A stretch of 64,000 bases of DNA from Rhyzopertha dominica (Eukaryota; Arthropoda; Insecta; Coleoptera; Bostrichidae), in assembly GCA_025024175.1 (NCBI GenBank), contig QCXZ01000064.1:5766001-5830000 (forward strand), in the 5' to 3' direction. The notes under the pieces are model-generated. The model was not told the origin of the DNA. It searched no databases and was given only the letters and a program-made list of their open reading frames with translations. Below, piece after piece: positions 11,983 through 24,062 of the stretch. The translations under genes and the position numbers were made by a program. Numbering within the stretch: position 1 is the stretch's first letter; every line of letters begins with the position of its first letter.

Positions 11983-12829
11983 TACACAATTTTGAAATGC
12001 ATTTTTTACAACATCAGGATCATGACAGTAAAACTGAAAGACCTGCTAAGCAGCAACAACAATAGTAATAAACGGTAAAAATATACGTTTACTTGACAGA
12101 GATAAAATGTGCTACAAAACATATGCAATGTAGCACATATCTAGAAGGAAAAAATATCAAAAAAAGACATCTCAATGGATAGGTTAGCATAATCTAACAT
12201 AACTTAAAATTAACTACTTGTTTTCAAAATGACAAAAAAGCAAGAGGCATTATTTAATAAAGAATACGCATTAGAAGACCTGGGCTTTTAGGATTTCGAA
12301 CAGTAACAGTAATTAGACATAGGTATTTACAAATAAATGATGAGCAACCAAGCCAGATGCTGTTATCGCCATTCTTTCTAAAAACTTGCAAAACTTCCAA
12401 CTGATGTGTATGGGATTTTTGCAACACTGAGGATAGAACTACCGAACAACGTACACGTAGAAGTTATAAATTCTTAGTACTCCAATTCAAAAACACTCGA
12501 ACGGTTTTCTTTTGTATAGCGAGAGATAAAAGCTCGATTTATAGTGAACTGGCACAAACCTCTCCTGTTCAATAAAGCAAGAGATTGTTTCAGAAAGAAG
12601 TTTATACAAGTATATGGTCTTTCTAATACACCATTTTATACAGGAAGAGAATAATAAAAATGTTGTCTTTGTAAAAAATGGATGAATGTGTTTGTGTGAC
12701 TTAACTCTTTTTAGTACCAGTGATAAAATGAAATATACTTTTGTCTATAATTACTCCATGCATTGATGAGGTAGGAAAAGATCCAGAACTTGTTTCCAGC
12801 AAGAATTTTCTTATTCCACCCCTAGCAGC

Positions 12830-13240
12830 CTCGTCAAATTGATCTCGCCGAGTCAATCCATAACATATTTTTTCACCCACCCCTCCATCTCATCCCCTAA
12901 ATCAGGACGCAGCTCACGATTGCTATTTGCATTTTTTACAGGGCGGAACATTTGCATTCATGAATATCTGAGCTGGGCAAGAGGCAGTTGACCGAGCGAA
13001 ATCGACGAAACAATTAGCCGCGAATAATTTAGCAGTTCGATTCGTGCCAATAACACCGATGGGGGTGGTTGGCTTTAATTAATTCTTCGCCGTACGACAA
13101 AGGGTCGCGTCGGTTAACTTCGACACCGTTATTTACATGCACCATACTACTTCGAGGGTATGAATAAAACATCCGGCTATGAAATATTCACTGGGCCTAA
13201 TGACGAGGTTGCGTGTCTTTCATGTATAGTGGTTGACTCC
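12830..13240. promoter_or_regulatory. GC-richer island in giant intron, candidate enhancer
   Basis: This stretch stands out from its AT-rich surroundings by higher GC content and the absence of transposon motifs. It has several homeodomain-like TAAT cores (TTTAATTAATT near 13074, AATAATTT near 13023) between GC-rich words. Developmental regulators such as sbb often keep enhancers in long introns. I see no direct evidence of activity. Confidence 0.3.
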
Positions 13241-15119
13241 TTGGGCGAGCTCGAGAAAAATGGAATTAAATAATTCCTCGAAAGATAAAACACAAGGCGT
13301 GTGTGTGCAGATTTGTTTTTTTTAGTTTAGAAGGACATCAAGATGTGTTAGAGGAAAGACGCCTAAAAGTTTTTAACTATTATATTTAAATAGATCAATC
13401 CAAAGACAACAAATCAGTTCGTACTGGTCGCGAAATCAGCTGCCTTTAAACTTTTTGAGATTCAGTAATAAATTAATTTAAATTGTGTATACGAATATAT
13501 TCATTCTAAAGGGGTTTTAAATTAGTAAATTAGGTCCGACTTCGGAAAGTATTAATATTTGAACAATAGGTATCCAAATAAACATTATCTTGGGTTAATT
13601 TAATGTCATTAGTTCATTCAATTTAAAATTAAACAAAGAACACGATTTATAAATTAGTCAACTTGAACAACGTCAGTGAATAAATAACTGGGCATATGCA
13701 ACTACAGGGATTGGTATAATTATGGAAAAATTAAGTTTTTATTTAGAAAAATTGTTAAATTAAAACGAACTTGTTAATTGTGAAGAAAAAAGTTTTTAAT
13801 GAAAGCTTTTCTCTTTAAAATTTACTACAATTAGAAATATACATTTGAAGTGAAGACTGACTTTTTTGATGATACAGAAAAAATGGAAGTTGAATAAGTT
13901 TTCTCGTATCACACAAATTAATTTATTTCTTGTCGTTAGTTCATCTTATTTAACAAAATACTGAACAGTTTTATCTATAATGTAAGTAAAACAATAAAAA
14001 CTTCAACGTATATACTTTTATTTACTAATATTACTGTATCCTTTTACAATTATTACCTATAGGTTCTTAATATTATGTTAAAATATAAGCCTAACGCCAA
14101 AATAAGTCTGAAACAACTCACTTTTGTCTGGTTACTTTATATTTGAACATTAATCTGGAAAGTTTGAACCCGTTTTCATTTTTAATTAACATATTTTAAT
14201 TCGATTACATATTTTTTAACATAATGCAAAATATGTGGCTGTTCGAGTTGTTTAAATGGTCTTAGAAATAAAAAATATCGTCTGTAATGTTTTTTCTCAA
14301 GTTTGAATTATTGTTATAGGGTCAAGAAACTTCACCTAAATTTACGTTTTTGTATTCATTTACATTTGTGCACAATTCTGCCTGTTCATGTTCTAGTAGT
14401 AAATTACAAAATATAAAAATTTATAAAAATACATAAATTATAAAGCTATACAGGTACCAATTAGCTAAAGAAACGACTAATTATCCATAAATTTAAAAAA
14501 AAATTCCGTTCCAAAAGAAAAAATCTTTTAAATAATGCTTTAGGAAGGGTAACAAAACATGACGATTCTTTAAAATTCTAAAATCGCTTTGTGGCTGAAC
14601 TTCGTATTTCATAATATAATGAGGGACCCAAAGTCCCAAAGTATCGGAAAGTAGGTAAGAACAGGTATAATGCCCCATCCAGTAAAAATGTCAAACCTGT
14701 GTTTTTTCATTACTTTTTTATGCTACTACCCTTGTATATATATATATATATATAATATATATATAGACAAGGCTACTACTGTAGGTTTGTGTATGAAATA
14801 CAAGCGTATACTCACGGTTATGGAAATGATTAAAAACTGAACAACTTTTGCATTATACCTTTTAAATTTTGTACTGAATCTGTAAAAAAGAAGATACTAA
14901 AACAACTAAATTTACTGCTATTTTGAAATGGCTCAATTTGACGTAAGATTAAGATCTTTTGAGAAAATACTTTACATGAAAAATCAGTAATCATTGTATT
15001 TCTTGTGAGATATCTATCAAATTTAATTAAAAAAGATTGAAAGGTTGTGAATTACTTTTAACAAAATCTCATTAGGAGAATAGCTACACATATTATAGCA
15101 ACGTAGAGAAACAACTTAC
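13241..15119. other. intron sequence with a (TA)n tract
   Basis: AT-rich intron. The only simple feature is a TA microsatellite at about 14735-14765. No gene or transposon could be recognised. Confidence 0.5.
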
Positions 15120-15209
15120 CCTTCGTTCAGTGCTCGATACAGCCTTCCTTACTTTTTTGCGTTCTTCGATCGACGACGGTAAAGGTTTTTTGTCAAGTTT
15201 TCTCAATTT
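15120..15209 (-). CDS. sbb: candidate sbb cassette / second exon (30 codons)
   Basis: Exactly 90 nt between an acceptor (..CTATGTACTTAG) and a strong donor (GTAAGTTG), open in phase 0 at both ends. The product is basic: KLRKLDKKPLPSSIEERKKV then RKAVSSTERR. The phases let it join the exon 15572-15658 upstream and the exon 10293-10416 downstream, or be inserted between 55039-55383 and 10293-10416 without changing frame. The local base composition looks more coding-like than its surroundings. I cannot match the residues to a family member. The call rests on splice sites, phase and proximity to the candidate first exon. Confidence 0.55.
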
Positions 15210-15571
15210 CTAAGTACATAGCATGTTCAGTTTCAGAGAGGACATTTTTAATTCAATGAAATTTGGTAAACACTATTATAGTGATGAACTTGCTGCATGT
15301 TTTCTCTTTACTATTAACGATTGAGTTTGTTCCATTCAGGCATCCACAAGCATTGAGAAATTTCTATTATACGTTTTGAACCGTTATAAAGGACATTTGT
15401 AACTGTTGTAATACGTAAACCTTCAAACTTCTGAACCGTTCTGTCTATATATGTCTCCAAAAGTACTAATTTTATATTCAAAATATTTCTATAAAACAAA
15501 TAGCAGGTCCTTTTGCAAGGCAAACAAACTACACATTATTTTACTGCATATACATTTTAAAATTCAATTAC

Positions 15572-15658
15572 CTCTCGATATAATCGTATGCTGACGGGGT
15601 TATAACGGTTTTGTTTCGCTGAAGAAACCTTCTTCTGGGACTTGTCTATCCTGATCAT
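15572..15658 (-). CDS. sbb: candidate alternative first coding exon of sbb (29 codons)
   Basis: An ATG at 15658, with A at -3, opens a frame of 29 codons (MIRIDKSQKKVSSAKQNRYN then PVSIRLYRE). It ends in phase 0 at a donor GTAATT. A 362-bp intron separates it from the candidate exon 15120-15209, which starts in phase 0. No acceptor is apparent just upstream, so it would be an initial exon. A TATTTAA sequence about 110 bp upstream (near 15765) could be a TATA-like element. A transcript starting here would skip the N-terminal acidic block and keep the conserved core and the finger. This is inference from sequence only. Confidence 0.45.
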
Positions 15659-16847
15659 ATTCCGCGGTTCAAGAGACAGTATAAGTACCACAAAAGTTCA
15701 CAGATAACTAACAAAATCATCGTGTACCTGTGCTTGCAAGATTTTTGATTTTCCCCACCCCTTAAATAAGACGAATAGAGTGATTGTAGGTAAAATCTTA
15801 TAGGCAAGGGACAAACAAACACGATTAGGATAGTGGTGATCTTGGAACAATGGGTTGAGTCTCACTCTATACCCCGAGTCTTAAAGCGGGATTACCATAA
15901 ATTACCTTTTAACTGCTACAAAATAAACATGCTCACAATTTTCAGAATATAAAAATTATTACTCGATATTTTATTTAGTTTTGACATATTCGTAATAATG
16001 AACGAGAACATATATAGAATAAATGAAATTTCACACTTCGCACATTGTAAAACAACACTAAAAATGAAGAAAAAACGTAGCGTACTCAAGCAACTTGATT
16101 GGCTGTCCCCTTAAAAAGGTATAATGTTATCATTTATAACAAAACTAAAAAGGATGTGTGTAGAATTATTTATGCATCTGAAAACAGAAAAAACGTTTTC
16201 TCTTGTTTTTTATAATAAATCTTACTAAATATGCCAGTAAACGTACCTATTTCCAATGCCTACTGATAACTTTGGCCTATTTGCTGTGATATGATCATGT
16301 CAAACTTAATTATATCAAGTAAGTGCGGGGCATTCACTATAAGTTGCAAAATATCATTAATTTTGCTACTTAAAATGTTCGTCTGGAATCTGCTTCAATA
16401 CTAAGTTAAATAGCCAAGAGAATTTATCATTCTGCAAATTGCATTGGCTATTGCCAGCAGGTGTAAATATGGATCTCCTGAGTTTTTAAATATAATCAGA
16501 CTTTTTACGTCTGGCGAAGACCGTATTTTGATATGTTTACTTGAAAAAATTATGGTGTTATTTTCTTATAACTTTATTCTAACTTAAAACAGGTCGGAAA
16601 ACAGATAAAGAGTAAACATTCAATTCAAGTACTTCTGCAAATCGAATTGAAATACTAGTACTCGTCGGTGATGTTTCACAAGCTACATCTTTCATTTTAC
16701 CCCACAAATATACAGCCCATACCGCATAAGTCATGCAATCTGACTGACCATGAAAATAGGCTTTATTAATATCTACATAAGGCGTAGGTTTTATCCAATC
16801 TCACAAAAACAATTTGGATAACGTTCTCCATAAACCATTACCGTAAA

Positions 16848-16983
16848 TGGGAATACGAAGGCTCAAGCCCCAATGCCATCTGCCCTGGTCGGTCTACTCT
16901 CTACCCCTGCCTGAAGAGCCCCAACAGGGCGAAACTAGTCGTAGGGTGAAAGCAGATTGACCAGGGCAGATGATTTTTATTTT
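16848..16983 (+). mobile_element. 136-bp retro-inserted element carrying a hammerhead ribozyme
   Basis: The insert is flanked by a perfect 12-bp direct repeat, CATTACCGTAAA, at 16836-16847 and 16984-16995, which marks it as a true insertion. Inside, 14 bases at 16877-16890 pair perfectly with 16959-16972, extended by five further pairs (two G-U), and enclose the ribozyme. No ORF. Hammerheads of this minimal form are known from Penelope-like elements and retrozymes, so this is probably a 5'-truncated or non-autonomous relative. It lies antisense to sbb. Confidence 0.75.
16901..16952 (+). ncRNA. hammerhead ribozyme, canonical core
   Basis: Every core position is present. CTGAAGA is at 16911-16917. 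Stem II is GCCC/GGGC (16918-16921 with 16927-16930) with loop CAACA. GAAA is at 16931-16934. Stem III is minimal (AC/GT around TA). The cleavage triplet GTC ends at 16940. Stem I is CCCTGC (16905-16910) with GTAGGG (16941-16946), and continues after an internal loop into the 19-bp outer helix. Cleavage is predicted after 16940. Only plus-strand RNA would fold this way, so sbb pre-mRNA carries the inactive complement. The very short stem III is typical of hammerheads in Penelope-like elements. Confidence 0.8.
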
Positions 16984-17338
16984 CATTACCGTAAAGTTTG
17001 CATTTTGCATTCAAAATGGATGGCCAATTATATAACAATATACTTTATTATAAGTCCAGCAGACCAGAAAGATCTATTGTAGTGGACACACAAGCACTTT
17101 CAAGTTACAAAGAAAAAGGTACAGTTTGCAAAGAAAATAAGCTGTCAATCATTTCTTCACCTGAGTCCATCGATAATGCATGTTAAATATTCGGTATTAC
17201 ATATTTGGTTGTACAGTCTAGGATGCAATAGCAAAGGCGATGGAAAATAATAATGTTGCAGCTTTGTAAAGAACTACTATTTATATTACAGAAAAGTTAA
17301 TTTTGTTTAAATTTCGCGTAAAAGATTAATAATAAGCA

Positions 17339-18090
17339 ATGGGACCATTGCTTTTTTTTAAGAACCTTGCATCGCATCGCTTCTTACTCATAAGACCTCA
17401 ACAAACTGAATTCGATTCAGTTAATAATGACACAATTGATGACTCAATTGAAACTTTTTTAATTTTAGTATTAAAATGCGATGATGCACCCGATCGAATG
17501 CTTTGGGTAGATCAGTATATAAATAATATCAACATGACATCGATTGCCATGGCCAAAGACACAAAGTGAGTAAATTCAATCAAATTGGTTACAGTAGATC
17601 GACCTTTGATGAAACCATGCTGCTCAGGCACAATATCACAGATAAGGTGTGAAAAATGATATTAGCTAAGATACATTCAAATAATTCCGCAAAGTTTGAC
17701 ATCAATACAATGGGTCGATAATTTGCAACATTCGCTTTGTCTTGTATTTGACTTGTGCACCGGAATTACTCCAGATGTTTTCCACAGATGTTGATAATAA
17801 GCTGACGCGATAATTAAATTAAATATTTGATAAAGTGGTGTACCTAAACAGACTATTACAATAAAGGCAGGTAGTACGTTATCGGAGTAGCTAACATTAT
17901 TGGTCCTGAGCTTTTTCGAAATGTCTATAATGTCACAAACACTAACTGAAAATATGTTCAGTACATTATTTACAGGCATTAATACAGTCACAGACAAAAA
18001 CTTTCTCAAAGCAGCTCGCAAAATCATTGATGATCTCCCCATAAGACGTTCGACCCCTGCCAACATACCATATAGGTAAAGCATATGTCA
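17339..18090 (-). mobile_element. LINE (jockey-type) reverse transcriptase relic
   Basis: On the minus strand, across frameshifts, the order of reverse transcriptase landmarks is right: DIIDISKKLRTNN, IFNLIIASAYYQHLWKTSGV followed by IPVHKS, then QHGFIKGRSTVTNL near 17600, then a YTDLPKAFDRVHH-like piece near 17500. Stops and frameshifts make it a dead fragment. It runs in the same direction as sbb. Confidence 0.7.
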
Positions 18091-18589
18091 TTTAAAATTA
18101 GAATTTGTAGATTAAAAGTTGATAGTAATTGGGAAGGTATAATACTTACATTTCAGGAAAAACAAAAACGTTTCGTTTGCCAAGGCATAACCTTCTGCCT
18201 TTTTTTATTAATGAAAATAGATTTAGATCTTGAGAACTGGCAATAGCGAAAGAAGTACAAATTTCGTCGAAACACGTTTATTGTTTGATATTAGTAAGGT
18301 GCTATAAAGGCAGTTATAGAGCTAAACTGCTAGAAAGTGTATGGAAAACCAAACCTAACTAATTTGTTGTTGACTAACATTATTATCCAAAAAGGCCGAA
18401 AATATCGAGGATTTCTAGATTTTTAACAGCGACGCGGTCTTCTGTCGAGGTCTAAAACGTTACCATAGTATCATAAACAATATATCAAAGAAGCGAAAAA
18501 AACTCATTTGATGTGTGATGTCTAATTTGACCGGACCAATACAGAATCTGCGCTACGTTCATCCCTTACTATACAGTTGCTTACAACTA

Positions 18590-18960
18590 CTCACCACCCC
18601 ATAAATTGTACCCCTCCTCAACCCTCAAAAGCCGGCACAGCTGCACCCAGCTCATATGGCAAAATAATTTAAACGGGGGTATGTTTGTTGTTCAACTGGA
18701 GGTGGTAGTAATCGCTGTTAATGAGCCGGGGCAGCGCAGAACTACCCCCCAAGGGAACACTTCCGCTATGCGTGTGACGTCAGACGCGACGAGCGGGCGG
18801 CCCCGCCTGAATAAACTGAGCTCTCCTTAATGATTATTTGCCGGGCCGGTGGTTTAATCCGATGCACTTAATGATGGTCGTGTGTTGGTTTCGCCCCCTT
18901 CGCAGGAATCGCGACGCCGAGATCATTAGGGAGAGGAATTTTTGAAGGATTGATGATTAT
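18590..18960. promoter_or_regulatory. GC-rich island with CRE palindrome, candidate enhancer or promoter
   Basis: A GC-rich block stands in AT-rich intron. It has a TGACGTCA palindrome (18775-18782), the CRE/bZIP consensus, and TTAATGATTATTTG with homeodomain-like cores nearby (about 18827-18840). No transposon motif and no splice-compatible ORF was found. The 74-codon plus-strand frame here has no family resemblance. Confidence 0.3.
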
Positions 18961-19147
18961 GAAAGCCCTCTAGAAGTAATTGAGGAATGAAAACCAAAGC
19001 TTGGAGCAACAAGAAATAAATAAAGAAGGCATTTTTAAGACTACGGTAGAACTTAATTTTAACCATTTAAATCCATTGAGAACAAATGGACAAATTTCTT
19101 AATCCTGAAGGAACCATCATAACTGGGTATTTCCCATATTTCTAAAA

Positions 19148-20190
19148 ATACAGGGTGATTTTTTGAAAACTTCACACCTTAAATAACTTTAAACAGAGGA
19201 AAAATTTAAAATTTTGCAAAAACAGGTAAACTTTTGTTTGCAGGGGGACAACTTTTGAGATAAGTTTTTAATGGATAGCGCTTACCCTCTTAGCGGGGTA
19301 GATACCCCTTCAAAAATTTTAAATGAAACTACCCATCTTACGATACATCATTTAAAAGCTTATTACACAAGGAGTCTTGCCATGTAATTAGTTTTACTAT
19401 TTTTTACCCATTGACGGGGTAGTGGGTCAAAAAGTGCATTGTAGCAAGTGGCTTATAAAATGGAATATTTTGGACTTTTTTTAACAAAATTTATTGTCTT
19501 GCAGTTACAATAAAAATTGTCCTTACTTAAGCCTAAAAAAACTTGTTAAAAAATAATTGTTACACCTAAGCAAAATGCCAAAAATACTTAAAATTTTCTT
19601 TCGACATTACTTGATATTGCAACTCGACAGTTTATACTGAATTGGCTAAATAATTATCTACTTTGTGCTTCCAATTTTTTGTTTCAACTTGTTGGCTACT
19701 TCTTTGGCACGACATCTTTTTGTTCACATTCCTTTTTATAAATCGCGTGAAATTTTAAAGTGAGAGTCCAAGTGATAATGGTTTATTCAACTGCCGAAAG
19801 GGTAGAAATAATTTTTATTTACGGTGCTGAGCATAGCTGTGCTCGTGCGTCAGCAAGGGTGTTTAACGAACGGCACCCCGATAAAAATGTTGACGCTAGG
19901 TACATTCTCGATCTCGTGCAGAAATTTCAAGACACTGGATCTGTAGTAAACAAAAATGGGCAGGGAATAGAGTCGTTGATGAAATGGCCCAACTTGAAGT
20001 ACTTGGTCATTTTGCAATGGATCCAACTAGCTCTTTGCGTAACATTTCTACAGCCACTGGACTTTCTTATTCATCTGTAAGGAAAGTTACAAAACCACAA
20101 ATTCCATCCCTATAAGATGAAAACTCTCCAGGAACTCGGCGAAGATGACTTCGATAGAAGACTGCAATTTTGCGAAATTATGACAGAAAA
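19148..20190 (+). mobile_element. mariner-like element, 5' half (DUF4817-type HTH)
   Basis: It starts with a TA-flanked CAGGGTGATTTTTTG terminus. About 600 bp later an ATG at 19778 begins MVYSTAERVEIIFIYG, followed by CARASARVFNERHPDKN and ILDLVQKFQDTGSV. This is the N-terminal helix-turn-helix region of insect transposases of the DUF4817 type. A frameshift follows (SSLRNISTATGLSYSSVRKV in the next frame), then LQELGEDDFDRRLQFCE. The sequence then breaks off into an AAT microsatellite, so the catalytic half is missing. Confidence 0.65.
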
Positions 20191-20199
20191 GATTATAGT

Positions 20200-20200
20200 A

Positions 20201-20260
<60 letters not shown>
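20200..20260. repeat. (AAT)n microsatellite
   Basis: About 20 perfect AAT units directly after the broken mariner fragment. Both strands give spurious poly-N and poly-I frames. Confidence 0.97.
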
Positions 20261-20261
<1 letters not shown>

Positions 20262-22699
20262 TTTATTTTCACATAGTATCGTTACTACAATATCTCAGAT
20301 TCTTATGCATAGAGTGAAAAAAGAATGCCCTCAGATTTAGGTAAGCATACCTTATCTGCTCTTCCGGACATCCTTGCACAGTAGGAATAACAAAATGACT
20401 GCTAGCCGTTTTTGTAATAAGATTCAACACGGCACAAATGTATTATGTACTTTTCTGCGGTAAATGTCTTATACTGTAGGTACTTATCACTTAATCTAGC
20501 AGGAAGCCCTTCAGGTGCCCTTGTACACGTCTTCTCTACGACTTGATTTCACATCAGCCAAGACCAGAGGCATACATCCAGCCACAATTTCCTCCAGTAA
20601 TGACGTATGAACCCCAACAATCTCCTCTGGAAACAATGTATGACCACGGCGAAGAAATATCCAAAAGAAACTGCTCAATTTGCTAAGGTGATGCAATCGC
20701 CTCACAATCCGTATGCAAGTAAAACGGCGGTTGAAAGAAAAGGCCTATTGCATAAACAAAGAAACAATAAATACCAGACAGACGCAAACGACGCAACAAA
20801 AGGCCTACCTTTTCTTTACCGGATGATCGAGGGTAGTTGGTGAAAATCTATGCACATGCAGTCGCGGGGTGATATAATCGCGCTAAGCGGTTAGATAAGA
20901 GCTCCAAAAGAATCCAAATGTATTCACACTAATCAAAAATCGAGCATTTATTTAAAATTCAGATCACCCGAATTACTCCGGCTAAGCCGATATGCCAAAT
21001 TTGACCAAAATTTCAAGTGACTGTTCACCTCTGCATGTGCGATCGAAAGTGACGTATTTTCCGCCCGATAAAAATGGAATTTAGAGAAAAACGCGCCGCA
21101 AGAAATGGTAAAAGGCTGCTGGGCATAAAATAAGTCTGCAAGGAGGCAACCAACTATAATGTAGAACAATGATGTTAACTGATGACGCTGAAGTAGTTCG
21201 TATGTGAAGTATTGCGAATTTGCAGAATGCATTTAGTGGGTTTCCAGAAAACAGTAACTTGTGTGGTCTTCAAGTGTAGGTTGGAGCCGGGCGATGCGTG
21301 GGGTCGTATATCAGTGCCAACTTTTAACCCCCAAGCTGGTGGCAAGTCATATCGTACCGAGGGTGACATGGTTTTCGTGAACCGCGTGGACAGATTTATT
21401 TTGTTAGTTGTTTTAAGTATTAGGACTGAAGCAACGCAGGCTAGACATTAAAATGATATATGTAAGTAGGCTAAAGTGATTTTTCTGGTACTCTGGAGTG
21501 TTCGGTTTGTGGGAACGAAAAACATTAACGGCTTGTGTTGCTGTTTTGCAATATGTTGGAGGTTTGGTGGGCATCAACAAATAAACTATGTGGAATGGTG
21601 ATTTTTAGGGACATTAAGGAAATAGGAACACAAGAAAGGGAGGGTGTGGAGAACTGTCTTCACGATTAGTTGACTTGGGTTTCACAGCAATTGTTACCTG
21701 CCATTTGCGTGTTTTTTTTAATACCTGTACTAGTTGTTGCATTTTAAATCTGTTCGGAGCCACTTGTTGATTGTGTACAACAGTTTTTTTTGTGCTCTGT
21801 GAATTTGGATTCAAAGTCGCAGGTATGGTAAACTACCTTTTCTTTATTAAGGTGTGACTGTTATTCGTCTTAAAGTTATTTCGTGTGTATTCTGTTCATA
21901 TCGTCTTAATTTTTTTTTTATTGTACTAAGCCAGCTATTGTGGGATCCGGGTATCGATAACTGTAAAAGGGTGTATTTTTTGCCGCAATTTGAGTAGGTT
22001 GGATTAAGCTGGATTTTTCGGAGTGTTGCATGAATTTTTGATGTGAGTTCATGAGTTGATGTAAGGGTCTATCACTAATATTTCCCCCTGCAACTTTGTG
22101 TTCCGACGACTTTAAATGGGTCCTTGGGCACAAAGGTCACGCTCTTAGTCGCCTTTATATGGGGCCATTAATCCTGATGCAGGTTCCTACCACACGTTGG
22201 CAAATGATAAGCGAAAGGTGTTATAAAAATGCAGCTTAATTAATTTCTTAGTGTTTAATTTCTCGAACGTTATTTCCTATTTTAATGCCTCACAACTGCT
22301 GACTTATTTCGTTTTCATAATTCGTGTGTTAATAAATATTATGGGTGGATGTGTGTGTTTTATTTTGTCTCATATTCGTGTTGCTCTCTCCTCATATTTA
22401 CGCGAGTAATAAAGAACTTTTTGGGGTCTGTACTGGTCCATCATTCTTGTCACACAACTAATACGGTCCTGCTTTAGGTATTTTTTTTTAGCTAAATTCA
22501 TTGTTTGTGGCCACATTTTGCTTGTTCTAGGTAATCAGAGTTTATTTACGAATTTTAACGCACGCGGCTTTTGCGTAGACCCCTTCTATGGATCATTACA
22601 ACGCATTGCACCCCTAACGTTAAATATCAACGAAAATATTAATTGTTATAGGCGCTTAACAAGCCATAAATTAATGAAGACGCGAAACCACCAATCGAT
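20261..22699. other. intron sequence, nothing recognised
   Basis: Mixed-composition intron with several short frames (up to 94 codons) on both strands. None has codon structure, splice context or family similarity that I can support. Confidence 0.45.
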
Positions 22700-23060
22700 A
22701 ACAGACATATAAAAGGGCCCTCGAGCGAAACCACCAAAAAAGTCAAACATCATCCCTTTATCTCTCAATTACACGCCGATGACCTAACAACAACCCCTTC
22801 CGTCATCCCCATTCATCGTCTCCAATTACAAGCATGCACACACGTCGTTCCTCTTCGCCCTTCCACGAGTGCATCTGGACCTTCACCCCCCTCGTCAGAC
22901 GACGCTTTGCCGGTAATAAAGCAATCCCAAAGTGGCAGAAAGCGTTTCACCGGCAAAAAAAGGGAGAAAGGGGGAAGACGAGGGTTGCATTCGAGAGCTC
23001 CATCTGTCAGGCGGAACTACGCCGTGCCTGATGATCCGTTTGCAGACTAGGCACGCGGAA
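22700..23060. promoter_or_regulatory. GC-richer island, candidate regulatory block
   Basis: A higher-GC stretch with pyrimidine-rich and CACC-rich words and no repeat signature. It is a candidate only by contrast with its surroundings. Two overlapping short plus-strand frames here look accidental. Confidence 0.2.
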
Positions 23061-23179
23061 TGGGGGAGGATGAGGGTGGTTAGAGGTGGGAAAGGTTTGA
23101 AAATTGTCGAGTGGAGCGTTTACCAATTTTCCTGCTACCCGAGTAGTGTAACATATTGTTCCTTCACCCTTCGTTCGTA

Positions 23180-24062
23180 CGTCTTCAAAATACACCGACA
23201 ACGTTTGACAGGTGATAGAAATCGCGATTTTAGAAAAAATTATCAAATATGGCTTCAAATTTGACGGCAATCGCAATGGCATAAGGTAAAATAAAAACAA
23301 GTGACCTGAAAATTTTTAAAGCACCAATGGCGTGCGCGTTTCTTTAGGCACATGAAATTTTAGACAAAACTAAAACTGTTCTAAATTGTAAAGAAAACAT
23401 GTGTCTTTGATAATTGCAGTAAAACCACTCCCTTATCCTTAGCAATTGATGTTTTTATTTAAAAAATTTATAGAATCGCAACCACTGTCATTGAAATCGA
23501 CAACCCTTGAAAGTTGATAAAAATACGATTTAATTTTTTAATGTGTTTTAAATTTTACTTTAACACCCAGTATAAAATAAAAACAAAACTTTACTGATTT
23601 TTAAGATATTTTATTTGAAAAAAGTTGTTAAAATTGCATTTTCTATCACCTATCAAGCGTTGTCGGTGGCAATGACAATGGTTGTGTTTTCACAAATTAA
23701 TGGGATTTCGATGTTTTTAGTAAAAATATCAATTTTTAATTATTAATTAGATCGTAAAACTGTTTGTTTTGTCTAAAAATTCACATGCGTAAAAGTTCTG
23801 TCACCCCAGCGCACGCCATTGGTGCTTTAAAAATTTCAGGTCAGTTGTTTTTATTTTACCTTAAGCCATTAGGAATCCCTCCAAATTTGAAGTCGATATC
23901 TTTTACAGTTCAGGAATAATTTTAATTTTTATAATTTAACTTTAACAGCAGGTATATCAAAAACAAAACATGTTTGGATTTTTTATTATAATTTTTTTTC
24001 TAAAATCGCTTTTTGTAGCACGTATCAAAATTTTGTCGGTGTATTTCAAGGACAGCCTGTAT
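23180..24062. repeat. compound inverted repeat (~0.9 kb), probable foldback transposon
   Basis: The left arm (AATACACCGACAACGTTTGA near 23187; CACCAATGGCGTGCGCG near 23321) is mirrored on the right (CGCGCACGCCATTGGTGC-like near 23809; TTTTGTCGGTGTATTTCAAG near 24031). A third, internal copy of the terminal motif (CTATCACCTATCAAGCGTTG) lies near 23643, so the structure is compound. The right end resembles a TACAGGCTGTCC-type terminus. The left end is degenerate. Confidence 0.55.

Noticed and set aside
18606..18830. 74-codon frame in the GC-rich island
   Set aside because: No similarity or splice sites. The island is more likely regulatory.
20087..20317. Frames rich in poly-Asn and poly-Ile on both strands
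   Set aside because: They are translations of the (AAT)n microsatellite.
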